Assembly: GCA_036733345.1 (NCBI GenBank)
Contig: DAINAR010000009.1
Coordinates: forward strand, 23,116-87,115
Origin: JAFGMQ01 sp036733345
GTDB taxonomy: Bacteria; Desulfobacterota; DSM-4660; Desulfatiglandales; Desulfatiglandaceae
Direction: 5' to 3'
DNA: 64,000 nucleotides
The position numbers and the translations under genes are program-made. Positions within the stretch are counted from its first letter, which is position 1. The number at the start of each line of letters is the position of its first letter. The notes below the pieces were generated by a model, which did not search any database, was not told the DNA's origin, and saw only the letters and a list, made by a program, of their open reading frames with translations. Positions 10,601 to 18,030 of the stretch are shown in pieces.

Positions 10601-11328
10601 CGAAGGGAACAAAGGCCGGTACATTTCTCCATGATGTACTTGAACGTATGGATTTCTCATCAGTAGATCCGATGAAAACGAAGGATCTGGTTACAGATAG
10701 GCTCAGGGAGTATGGATACCAGCAAATATGGCAGGAAGCTGTCTGCAGAATGCTTGAAGATGTTGTATCTGCCCCTCTGGATTCAAGGATGGAGGGTTTT
10801 AGCCTTTCATGCATAGGGTATGAGGCCAGGCTGAATGAGCTGGAATTCTATTTTCCGATAAAAAAAACAACACCTGAAAAATTAAAGAGCATATTTATTG
10901 AGTGTGCAGGTTTGAATCCTGTCGGAGACTTTTTAACCAATATAGGGCGTCTGGACTTTGAGCCAGTAACCGGATTCATGAAGGGATTTATTGATCTTGT
11001 TTTTAAATGGCATAATCGTTTCTATATTGTAGACTGGAAATCAAATTTTTTCGGAGAAAGACCTGAGCATTATAATCAGGCGGCATTAAAAGAGGCAATG
11101 AGCAGAGAATTTTATGTGCTGCAGTATCACCTTTATACCCTTGCACTGGACCAGTATCTTAGAGTTCGAATGCCAGGCTACAGATATGAAGAAAATTTCG
11201 GCGGAGTTTTCTATATCTTCCTGCGCGGGGTTCATCCTGAAACATCCCCGGATCTTGGAGTCTACAGTGACCTGCCTGCACCTGAACTGATCGGCAGCCT
11301 ACGGAGAGAGCTGATTGAAGGAATTTGA
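7684..11328 (+). CDS. recB: Exodeoxyribonuclease V beta subunit RecB
   Basis: A 1214-residue RecB, the 3'-5' helicase and nuclease of the double-strand-break repair enzyme. The Walker A motif EASAGTGKT is near residue 24, the UvrD/Rep motif FTIHGFCRQML near 124, Walker B ALIDEFQDTDPVQYEIF near 383, VTIHKSKGLEYPVVF near 743, and the RecB-type nuclease motif YIVDWKSN near 1116, with its metal-binding Asp and catalytic Lys. Domain order and length fit the family. It starts four bases after recC. The partner recD is displaced by about 240 bases that contain a repeat element. Confidence 0.98.
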   Translation: MKDVNVPRNNFDLLSTPLLAANLIEASAGTGKTYAITGLFLRLLVERNLSLKEILIVTFTEAATQELKYRIRTRLRQAIKVFSGERSDDIFLNDLAQRNKDSSSVPGILKEALRGFDQAAIFTIHGFCRQMLQRHAFESGSLFDTELITDLHNLQKEIGEDFWRRHFYRASPLFVRYAMDNKFSPAGLLSILGGRVAQPYLKVIPAAEIPDTSVQEEEFTCVLNKVRENWQTAGPEVEKILASYEGLNRVKYRRDRVIEWVRAMDEFAASTSLNVMLFNGFEKFTASELKISVKQDKSPPYHNFFELCEILLQKKDQLERVFERRLLGLKAELFHYAEEELKRRKKEKNIQSFDDLLLNMKAALKGEGGEGLGKAIRGEFKAALIDEFQDTDPVQYEIFKQVFGGRDSILFLIGDPKQAIYGFRGADVFTYMDAAGDVKSQYTLGINWRSEPGLIDAVNTIFSRANLPFVYEKISFQPVAPAVKEHPEVLRINGKHEPSLQMWFVNEDEETESGKTINKGRARDLIKRAVASEISRILTLGREGLFKLGDRPLAQEDIAVLVRTNAEAKLIQEALSGIFVPSVLFSTGSLFDSHEAVEMERLLKGIIEPNNEKSVKAALATDIIGIRGEDFDSREEDESGWEKWPGRLNMYHDLWNERGFIRMFRQFMMQENVLERLMSLPDGERRNTNLLHLAEVLHRTSIDRKLGMTGLLKWFYEQMHADMQPSEEHQLRLESDENAVKIVTIHKSKGLEYPVVFCPFSWEGSNTRTSKEPFTFHDEADNMALTLDLGSEQRNVNLMAYKKELLAENLRLLYVALTRAKNLCYLVWGCFKDAESSALSYLLHKPDACKQEESPATAAGLRFKGPANEDALSELEDIACMAGGEIGLTKMPVGRAEKFSFLKEDKAKLSCREFSRVIDRGWRISSYSSLTSGLAHFDEMPDRDTISPTDIAENRHENKSVFEEKMLDIFSFPKGTKAGTFLHDVLERMDFSSVDPMKTKDLVTDRLREYGYQQIWQEAVCRMLEDVVSAPLDSRMEGFSLSCIGYEARLNELEFYFPIKKTTPEKLKSIFIECAGLNPVGDFLTNIGRLDFEPVTGFMKGFIDLVFKWHNRFYIVDWKSNFFGERPEHYNQAALKEAMSREFYVLQYHLYTLALDQYLRVRMPGYRYEENFGGVFYIFLRGVHPETSPDLGVYSDLPAPELIGSLRRELIEGI

Positions 11329-11354
11329 TTTTTCACAGGATAATCATAGGTACA

Positions 11355-11515
11355 TAATGAACTACCCCGCCGCAGAGCAGCGGGGTATCTTAAAAAGCAT
11401 TGAACGCCCCAAGGGGCGGGGACTTGTCTGCCTGAGGCAGGATCGAACCCTCGTCCGCCTTTTACCAGCCTTTTACCAGCCTATGGCTGGTTGGCTGGCT
11501 GGCGGATTGAATATT
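11355..11515 (+). repeat. Intergenic compound repeat, copy 2 (between recB and recD)
   Basis: Starts with the hairpin CCCCGCCGCAGAGCAGCGGGG, then AAAAGCATTGAACG, a CCCC/GGGG palindrome and GGGGACTTGTC, then TTTTACCAGCC units and GGCTGGTTGGCTGGC. This order matches the block at the start of the window read on the opposite strand, with fewer tandem units. It sits 27 bases after the recB stop and separates recD from recCB. The hairpin could also act as a partial terminator. Confidence 0.75.
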
Positions 11516-11570
11516 TGAGAAGGAACATAGTAAAAACAAAAACTTTTATTTATCATTATTTTCTATTTAA

Positions 11571-13376
11571 ATGAATAGCAGCAATAAAGAATACTTCATT
11601 TCCAAATCAGGGTATGAAGGGCCTGGCAATGGAATATTTTCGGAAATCGATACTCATTTTGCCAGGCTTTTAACAAGACTTTCAGGGAATGAGAGTCCAG
11701 AACTTTTTTATGCCGCAGCGCTTGCAAGCCATGTTTCTTCACAGGGGCATATATGCCTTAAGCTTTCCTCAAAATGGAGTGAAAAACTCTATTCAACAAG
11801 TGCAGTGGGCAGGCCGGGTGAATTCAAGCCTCTTATTCTGGATGATCAGTCAAGGCTTTATCTTTACAGATACTGGCAGTATGAAAAGATACTGGCTGAA
11901 AGAATTAAGGTTCGGTCAGGTTCTGATATTGAAGGAATCGATCTGGCCTTACTCAAGGATGGTCTTTTAAGACTTTTTGCACCAGTGGAAGGTAATGATA
12001 CTGACTGGCAGCAGCTTGCTGCATTCATGTCAGTTATTAAGAAGTTCTGTGTAATCTCAGGAGGTCCTGGTACTGGAAAGAGCCATCTGGCAGCAAAAAT
12101 ACTTGCTTTGATCCTTGAACAGCACAAAATGAACAGGTTAAGAGTATCCTTATGTGCACCTACAGGCAAGGCTTCTGTTCGCCTGCAGGAAGCCATTAAG
12201 ATATCGAAAGAGATGATGCCTGTCTCAGATTATGTTAAAGACGCTATTCCTCTTGAGGCCTCCACGATCCACAGGCTGCTAGGTACAATATCAGGCTCAC
12301 CTTATTTCCGCTATAATGCAGAGAATTTGCTGCCTCTGGATATACTTGTTTTGGATGAAGCTTCTATGGTCGACCTGGCACTTATGTCCAAGCTTATTCA
12401 GGCAATGCCTGATGATGCTCGCCTGATCCTGCTGGGAGATAAAGATCAACTGGCCTCAGTTGAAGCAGGTTCAGTTCTGGGAGATATCTGCAATACAGGA
12501 CGGATTCACAGGTTTTCTAAAAACATGTCTGACAGATATCAGAAAATTACAGGCAATTATCTGGAAGCGATAGAAAAAGGCATATACGGCCCGGGAATCA
12601 GAGACTGTGTGGTTGAGCTGAAGAAAAATTATCGTTTCCATTCAGACAGCGGGATCGGGGAGTTGGGCAGGGCGGTAAAAACAGGCGACGGCGGGCTCGC
12701 CTTGGACCTTTTAAAAGGCGGCAGGTACGAGAATATCAAGTGGAGTGTTTTGCCTAAACCCGAGCGACTGAAGGGTATAATCAGAGAAGCCGTTATAAAG
12801 GGATATAAGAATTATCTGAAGACAAACGAGCCTGCAGAGGCTTTTTATTTGTTTAACCGGTTTCAATTTCTGTGCGCATTAAGAAAAGGGCCTTTCGGCA
12901 TGTATGCCTTGAACCGTAATATTGAACAGATACTTAGCGATGAAACCCTGCTGGATATACGGAAGCGCTGGTATAGAGGACGGCCGGTAATGATTAAAAA
13001 GAATGATTACAATATGCATCTGTTTAATGGCGATGTGGGTATCATCCTGCCTGATCCTGCATCCGGTAATGAACTTAGAGCCTTTTTTCAATTTTCAGAT
13101 GGCACGTTACGGAGGTTTTTGCCAATTAGACTTCCTGAACACGAGACAGTATATGCCATGACTGTTCATCAAAGCCAGGGATCAGAATTTGAAAATGTAT
13201 TTTTGATTCTTCCTGATATGGATGCACCCGTATTGACACGTGAGCTTGTTTATACCGGCCTTACCCGTGCGAAGGAAAATGTTGAGATCTGGGGTTCAGA
13301 AAGCGTTTTCCGCCTTGCTGTTTCTCGATGTATTGAGCGTTCGTCAGGTTTGCGTGACGCCCTCTGGAAGTTTTGA
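11571..13376 (+). CDS. recD: Exodeoxyribonuclease V alpha subunit RecD
   Basis: A 601-residue RecD, the 5'-3' helicase of RecBCD. Visible are Walker A GGPGTGKSHLAAKI near residue 164, the RecD pattern CAPTGKASVRLQEAI, STIHRLLG, Walker B ILVLDEASMVDLALM near 260, LILLGDKDQLASVEAGSVLGDIC, a KKNYRF segment, and the late UvrD-like MTVHQSQGSEFENVFLIL with YTGLTRAKENV. These are all SF1B helicase motifs in order. Separated from recB by the repeat, it may depend on read-through or have its own promoter. The ATG has no strong ribosome-binding site. Confidence 0.97.
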   Translation: MNSSNKEYFISKSGYEGPGNGIFSEIDTHFARLLTRLSGNESPELFYAAALASHVSSQGHICLKLSSKWSEKLYSTSAVGRPGEFKPLILDDQSRLYLYRYWQYEKILAERIKVRSGSDIEGIDLALLKDGLLRLFAPVEGNDTDWQQLAAFMSVIKKFCVISGGPGTGKSHLAAKILALILEQHKMNRLRVSLCAPTGKASVRLQEAIKISKEMMPVSDYVKDAIPLEASTIHRLLGTISGSPYFRYNAENLLPLDILVLDEASMVDLALMSKLIQAMPDDARLILLGDKDQLASVEAGSVLGDICNTGRIHRFSKNMSDRYQKITGNYLEAIEKGIYGPGIRDCVVELKKNYRFHSDSGIGELGRAVKTGDGGLALDLLKGGRYENIKWSVLPKPERLKGIIREAVIKGYKNYLKTNEPAEAFYLFNRFQFLCALRKGPFGMYALNRNIEQILSDETLLDIRKRWYRGRPVMIKKNDYNMHLFNGDVGIILPDPASGNELRAFFQFSDGTLRRFLPIRLPEHETVYAMTVHQSQGSEFENVFLILPDMDAPVLTRELVYTGLTRAKENVEIWGSESVFRLAVSRCIERSSGLRDALWKF

Positions 13377-13402
13377 ATAAGCGGCGCTGACTCAGCTTAC
13401 CA

Positions 13403-15097
13403 TTACATTTTTCCGCGCCTCATTATAGACACGAGCAGCCAGAATCCCATAACGCCGGCAATTATAAAACCTACAAGGCCGATTATTGGTATTTCGTGCC
13501 ATTTTGGAGGTATATCAGAAAGTACGATCAGAGAGGAACCGATTACCAGTGATGCAAGAACGATTGCAAAGGCTATCCGGTTGCTGGTTCGGTCAAGAGT
13601 GGAAAGCATGGGCTCCAGTCCCATATGCTCGAATTCTATTTTTATCCTGCCCTTTTTTGCCTGTTGAAGTATAGCACTTATTTCCCCGGGTATTTCCTTT
13701 AACAGGCGGATAAGTTCACTTCCGGAATCTATCACGTCTTCAAAAATATTTTTCGGGTTGAGCCTGCCCCACTGAATCTGTTTTATAAATGGTTGAGCGT
13801 GCTTAATGATTTCAAAATCAGGATCAAGCATTTTTCCCAAACCTTCAACCGTCCCGAGGGCCTTCATAACAAGAAAGAGGTCGGATTTTAGATAAAGTCT
13901 ATGTCTTGTCAGTATTTCCAGAAGACTATTTAATGCTTTTCTAACCTTCAAATCCTTTAAAGGAAGATAAAAATGATGATCCACAAATTCACTGATATCT
14001 CGCTCAAGTTTATCTCTGTCCGGCTCATCGTCATAATAGGTGAGTTTTAAAATTGTTTCTGACAGTTTTCTTTCATCTCTTGTAACCAGCTGCATTAACA
14101 TGTCTGAGAAGATTTCCCTCTCTTGGCGCTTTATGCGGCCCATCATGCCGAAGTCAAGGTAACAGACTACATTATTTGGCAGGATAAATAAATTCCCGGG
14201 GTGAGGATCGGCATGGAAGAAGCCGTGGACAAAAATCTGTTTCATGGTCAGAACGGCTCCGCGTTTTGAAATTTCCTTAAGGTCAAATCCCTTTTTCCTC
14301 AAAAGGTCAATCTCAGACACCTTGATGCCATCTATATATTCCATAACAAGGATACGTTCAGTTACCAAGTCTCTAAATATTTTTGGGACATATATTGTTT
14401 CGTCACCAATAAACTGTTTGCTGAAACGTTCAATATGAATTGATTCAATTGCAAAGTTAAGTTCTTTGCCGAGACTGTGTGCGAATTCGTGAACAATCCT
14501 TGTAGGACGGTGACCTTTTAATTCCTCAAGATGCCGTTCCATCAAGTCGGCCAGATGGAGCATTATTTCAAGATCAACCTCAATTATCTTTCTGATGCCC
14601 GGTCGCTGGATTTTTACGATGACATCGCTGCCATCCTTAAGCTGTGCCTTATGAACCTGGGCAATTGAGGCAGCAGCTAATGGTTTTTTTTCAAGATGTT
14701 CAAATATTTCTTCCGGGGACTTACCAGTCTCTTTTTTAATAATTTCCTTAACATCTTCGTAGGAGAATGGAGGTACGTGATCCTGGAGTTTTGAAAGTTC
14801 CTGGATATATTCAAAAGGGATCAGGTCAGGGCGGGTGGAAAGGATCTGGGCAAGTTTTATAAAGGTGGGCCCCAGTTCTTCGAGAGCCATTCGGACCCTT
14901 TCCGCCCTGGTTAATGTTCCGATTTGTTCCCGTTTTTTTTTGTAGATTATCTGAAGGCCTATCTCCAGGTACTGCTCGATTTTCAATGAGTTTATGAGAT
15001 CACCAAAACCATATTTGAGAAGCACTGTGAGTATTTGCCGGTAGCGCTGGATATGGCGATATGTCCTTCCAATCATTCCGATTCTTTGTATGCGCAT
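13403..15097 (-). CDS. UbiB/AarF/ABC1-family atypical kinase
   Basis: A 564-residue member of the UbiB (ADCK) family, linked to isoprenoid quinone synthesis and lipid handling. The alanine-rich loop LAAASIAQVHKAQL, the VIVKIQRPGI lysine strand, FHADPHPGNLFIL and YLDFGMMGR (the metal-binding DFG-like motif) are all present. In place of the family's KxGQ motif it reads TFIKLAQILSTRPDL, with Gly replaced by Ala. The C-terminus has two hydrophobic segments (about residues 500-560) that would anchor it in the membrane. It lies downstream of a phasin-like gene on the same strand, about 130 bases away. The substrate is unknown, and ubiB itself is not claimed. Confidence 0.9.
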   Translation of the reverse strand: MRIQRIGMIGRTYRHIQRYRQILTVLLKYGFGDLINSLKIEQYLEIGLQIIYKKKREQIGTLTRAERVRMALEELGPTFIKLAQILSTRPDLIPFEYIQELSKLQDHVPPFSYEDVKEIIKKETGKSPEEIFEHLEKKPLAAASIAQVHKAQLKDGSDVIVKIQRPGIRKIIEVDLEIMLHLADLMERHLEELKGHRPTRIVHEFAHSLGKELNFAIESIHIERFSKQFIGDETIYVPKIFRDLVTERILVMEYIDGIKVSEIDLLRKKGFDLKEISKRGAVLTMKQIFVHGFFHADPHPGNLFILPNNVVCYLDFGMMGRIKRQEREIFSDMLMQLVTRDERKLSETILKLTYYDDEPDRDKLERDISEFVDHHFYLPLKDLKVRKALNSLLEILTRHRLYLKSDLFLVMKALGTVEGLGKMLDPDFEIIKHAQPFIKQIQWGRLNPKNIFEDVIDSGSELIRLLKEIPGEISAILQQAKKGRIKIEFEHMGLEPMLSTLDRTSNRIAFAIVLASLVIGSSLIVLSDIPPKWHEIPIIGLVGFIIAGVMGFWLLVSIMRRGKM

Positions 15098-15225
15098 TTT
15101 TTATCCTTTAACGAAAATCAAAGGAGAAAACTTCGAATTACTGTTGAAGTGAAGTTTCCCTCTCTCCTAATCCGAGGCAATAATAGAGGCATTTTACCGG
15201 GATAAAACTGTTGATGTTCAATGGT

Positions 15226-15513
15226 CTACTTTTTTTCAATGGCCTTGATTCTTTCTTCAAGGTCTGTAATATCCTTTTTTGTTGGGATATTCATTTTTTC
15301 AAGTGTTTTTTGAACTATCCTTTCAATCTTTTCTTCAAGGTCTTTTCGAGCCTGATCAGATTTCTTCTGGAGTTTTTCTATAAGTTCCTTTCCTTCCTGT
15401 TCTGATATTTCACCTTTTTCAATTATTTCTTTTACCAGTTCCTCAATTTTGTCTTTTGTAATAACCGCAAGACCTACACCTGTCATCAGAGTCTTTTTTA
15501 AAAGATCAAGCAT
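15226..15513 (-). CDS. Phasin-like coiled-coil protein
   Basis: A 95-residue, highly charged protein opening MLDLLKKTLMTGVGLAVITKDKIEELV, the pattern of phasin / polyhydroxyalkanoate-granule proteins (PF05597-like) that often sit upstream of UbiB-type kinases. From residue 20 to the end it is Lys/Glu-rich and predicted to be helical coiled coil. GGAGG lies about five bases before the ATG. It is probably cotranscribed with the UbiB-like gene downstream. No PHA synthase is in the window, so a granule role is not shown. Confidence 0.8.
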   Translation of the reverse strand: MLDLLKKTLMTGVGLAVITKDKIEELVKEIIEKGEISEQEGKELIEKLQKKSDQARKDLEEKIERIVQKTLEKMNIPTKKDITDLEERIKAIEKK

Positions 15514-15780
15514 TTTTTCCTCCTTATTTATAGCTTAGTTTATATCCAATATATATATTAACACATATACACATTTTTTTTAAATTAAAGAATCCATCAA
15601 TTTTAAGATCTTTATTCCAAATAAATTGGATTCAACCAAATAGCAGAATTCTGGAAGGCCATCGCTATAAATACTCAATATCCAGAACAGAATTATGTGA
15701 GATGCTTTGTCTGAAAGAATTGAGGCAAGCAATTAAAAAGGAGATTGAATAAAACTCAATTTTGTGCTATATATTTTTTT

Positions 15781-15910
15781 TGGTGAGCGGTGACTACCAA
15801 AGTCCGAAACCGGGGTTGAGATCTTTGTCCGGGGCGTTAGGACGTGGGTAATTTAAACCAGTAATTCTGATTATCAGGAGCGCCTATCTCATTGTAGCGC
15901 CGTCTCACCA
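15781..15910. repeat. 130-bp element with imperfect terminal inverted repeats
   Basis: The left end TGGTGAGCGGTGACTAC and the right end, read in reverse, TGGTGAGACGGCGCTAC match apart from single-base shifts. The inside is GC-richer than its AT-rich surroundings. No target duplication is visible at the ends. It may be a small mobile or structured element. Confidence 0.5.
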
Positions 15911-15945
15911 CAACATGAAAAATTCCGGTAAGTTTCTTAACGGCA

Positions 15946-16144
15946 TATTATTACTCCGGCAATAATATATGTCAATGTTGTCCCAGCCAGGGGCTGATAA
16001 ACCAGCCAAAAACACAGGCTGGTAAACCCTCCACAAACATTGGCGGGTAAACTCCAGCCTGTCCCGGATTCCTGATCGGGGTCCGGGGCATGCTTATCAA
16101 GTCCGGCATGACGATTGATGTTTTTAATCGCCGGAGTAATAATA
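15946..16144. repeat. 199-bp block bounded by 15-bp perfect inverted repeats
   Basis: TATTATTACTCCGGC at the left end and GCCGGAGTAATAATA at the right end are exact inverted copies. Between them are GGCTGGTAAACC-type units related to the compound repeats at the window start and after recB, and a GGATTCCTGATCGGGGTCCGG-like palindrome. It lies just downstream of pgeF. It is probably an intergenic repeat or mini-transposon; no coding potential is seen. Confidence 0.6.
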
Positions 16145-16168
16145 GCTCCTTATTATGTCCGGGGATTG

Positions 16169-17020
16169 CTATTGCAAAACGGCGACACTGCCGAATCTGC
16201 CTGTCCTGCCTTCGGCCCTGTATGAATAAAACAAGTCTGTATTACATCGCGTACAAATGCCGGCGAGTTCAATATTCTCTATTTTTAACCCTGCCTGGAC
16301 GAGTTGCCAGGTACTTATAGCCCAAAGGTCAAAATAGTTTTTCTTTACCATGAAGCGTTCGAATGTTTCAGGAAATATCTCAGTATAAGTCGTAAATTCA
16401 GAACAGCAGGGGCCAAGAGACGGACCAATAGCCGCAAGGAGATCAGATCCCTCGCAGCGGAATAACTGCTTCATCTGGCTTATAACCCTGCCAATAATAT
16501 TATGCACATTGCCTCTCCAGCCGCAGTGTATATTAGCAAGTACAAGCCTTTTTGGGTCAAACACCATTATACCCTGGCAGTCTGCCTGTTTGACCAGAAT
16601 GGCAGTGGATTTCATGTCGGTAATTACAGCATCAACTTCATGCAGCTTTGATAGCGAATCACGGCTTTTTTCCCGGAGAGCTAAAATTCCATCTCCATGA
16701 CATTGATTCATAATTACCAGGTGCCCGGCTCCAATTGTATCTTTGATTATACGCAGATTTTCATTGACATTCTTTCTTGTATCTCCTGAAGAATAACTCG
16801 TATTCAGACTATCATACGGCGGGGTGCTGACGCCACCCCATCTGGTAAAAACGCCGTGTATTAGCTGTGGATATTGGGAAAGTCCTGGATACCTAAAATA
16901 TTTTATGCCAGCTTCGGACCATAATAGATTGGAAAAATTTGATGTGTTTTTTGGATAAAAAGGAGATTTAACCAGGGTGCCGGAAGTCAGGTTAAGATAT
17001 CTGAATCCTTGATCGTGCAT
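16169..17020 (-). CDS. pgeF: Peptidoglycan-editing factor / polyphenol-oxidase-like protein (YfiH family)
   Basis: A 283-residue YfiH/DUF152 protein. Family motifs are HGVFTRWGGVSTPPYDSLN near residue 53, MNQCHGDGI with a metal-binding His, VKQADCQGIMVFDP (Cys ligand), NIHCGWRGNV with the second His, and GPSLGPCCSEF. PgeF in E. coli removes L-Ser-containing muropeptide precursors; other members were first described as laccases. The N-terminal forty residues are an extension before the conserved core, so a later start is possible. It follows ihfB and the SRP RNA on the same strand. Confidence 0.88.
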   Translation of the reverse strand: MHDQGFRYLNLTSGTLVKSPFYPKNTSNFSNLLWSEAGIKYFRYPGLSQYPQLIHGVFTRWGGVSTPPYDSLNTSYSSGDTRKNVNENLRIIKDTIGAGHLVIMNQCHGDGILALREKSRDSLSKLHEVDAVITDMKSTAILVKQADCQGIMVFDPKRLVLANIHCGWRGNVHNIIGRVISQMKQLFRCEGSDLLAAIGPSLGPCCSEFTTYTEIFPETFERFMVKKNYFDLWAISTWQLVQAGLKIENIELAGICTRCNTDLFYSYRAEGRTGRFGSVAVLQ

Positions 17021-17034
17021 CCTTATTCAAACCA

Positions 17035-17284
17035 TGATTGAGCAGTCATTGCTACCCTGAGAAAAGAGATAGATTTAATCACGACCCAAACTTGCTTATT
17101 TACCGCTGCTTCCTCCCGGACCTGACGGGGTTCATAAGTGCCTGTCACGTGAAGTCCACCTCGCCTCAAAAGTGACAATAGATCAAACTCAAATCAGGGC
17201 TCTCATAAAGGACTTTCAACCCCGCATAAGCGGATCTCGGGTTACAGGGCACCGCTAGCTCCCCATCTAGCACGACCAAGGATT
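17035..17284 (-). ncRNA. ffs: Signal recognition particle RNA, long bacterial form
   Basis: On the minus strand the conserved apical loop reads GTCAGGTCCGGGAGGAAGCAG (about 17,122-17,142), the Ffh-binding S-domain signature. Some 120 bases upstream is the Alu-domain start, GTCGTGCTAGATGGGGAG, followed by GCGGTGCCCTGTAACC and the GCGGGGTTGAA hairpin strand, which match the Bacillus-type scRNA. Near the 3' side is AGGGTAGC. This is therefore the large bacterial SRP RNA and not the 4.5S type. The ends are approximate. It lies between ihfB and pgeF on their strand and may be processed from the ihfB transcript or have its own promoter inside the ihfB 3' end. Confidence 0.9.
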
Positions 17285-17297
17285 AATTCTATCATGA

Positions 17298-17576
17298 TCA
17301 GTAGACATCAGCCCGTTCTTTCAATTCCTTGCCTACTTTAAAAAATGGGAGCCTTTTAGGCGCTACTTCAATAATTTCCCCCGTCTTTGGGTTTCTGCCT
17401 TTATAACCGTCATAATTTTTTACCTTAAAGCTCCCTAGCCCTCGAATTTCTACCCTTTCGCCCCTGATAATCGCCTTTTCCATATCGCTGAATACAGTGT
17501 TAACAATGTCCTCAGCTTTTTTTAAGGGTAAATCCTCTGCCTTTGCAAGGGATTCTATCAATTGAGATTTGTTCAT
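17298..17576 (-). CDS. ihfB: Integration host factor / HU family DNA-binding protein
   Basis: A 92-residue HU/IHF-fold protein. It has MNKSQLIESLA, VEIRGLGSFKVKNYDGYKG and GRNPKTGE at the beta-arm tip with the intercalating Pro, and ends LPFFKVGKELKERAD, the pattern of IHF-beta. IHF bends DNA at specific sites and supports sigma-54 promoters and recombination. That is relevant here because a near-consensus IHF site lies beside the sigma-54 promoter of the accessory island. The gene stands on the minus strand upstream of the SRP RNA. Confidence 0.9.
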   Translation of the reverse strand: MNKSQLIESLAKAEDLPLKKAEDIVNTVFSDMEKAIIRGERVEIRGLGSFKVKNYDGYKGRNPKTGEIIEVAPKRLPFFKVGKELKERADVY

Positions 17577-18030
17577 AGCGGTCCTCTTTATAAAAAGGGA
17601 ATAATAAAATCGACGACTTTAAAATAAAATTATTTAATAATGGAACAACTACAGCAAGTCAAGACGAAATTGCCAAAAATTTTCACATTAGTAAAAAAAG
17701 TGCTAATAATTATCTGGGATTATGGATTCCTTTTAGAATAAACAAGTGTTTTTTGGTTAAAAAAATAAATTAATGTAAGTTGTCTTTTTCCAGCAAAAAA
17801 GGGAACAACTATTGAATATATGCACTCTTTCCTGTCACGGTTCAAAAGTAACCGTATCGTTTTTATTTTATTTCTGAAGGAAGACTCAAATTAGATTTTT
17901 ATAATGCCTTCAATATCCCTATTTTTTGTTATTGAGTTGTAAATTTTACTTTTATAATGTATTTTTCTGTCAATACTTGAATAACTAACTTTTTTATTTC
18001 AGGAATTCTATTAATGAAGGGATGCTTCAA
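17577..18030. other. AT-rich promoter region between ihfB and hisC
   Basis: No gene is seen. A hairpin ACGGTT-(7)-AACCGT followed by a T-rich run lies at 17,837-17,870. The rest is very AT-rich and must hold the divergent promoters of ihfB and of the hisC-cmk-rpsA cluster; no single one could be fixed. Confidence 0.45.

Noticed and set aside
15781..15910. attC-like site or a DGR/FGE-type variable-region remnant (minus-strand NAPDKDLNPGFGLW)
   Set aside because: The attC end motifs are absent, and the protein likeness is too short and has a stop upstream.
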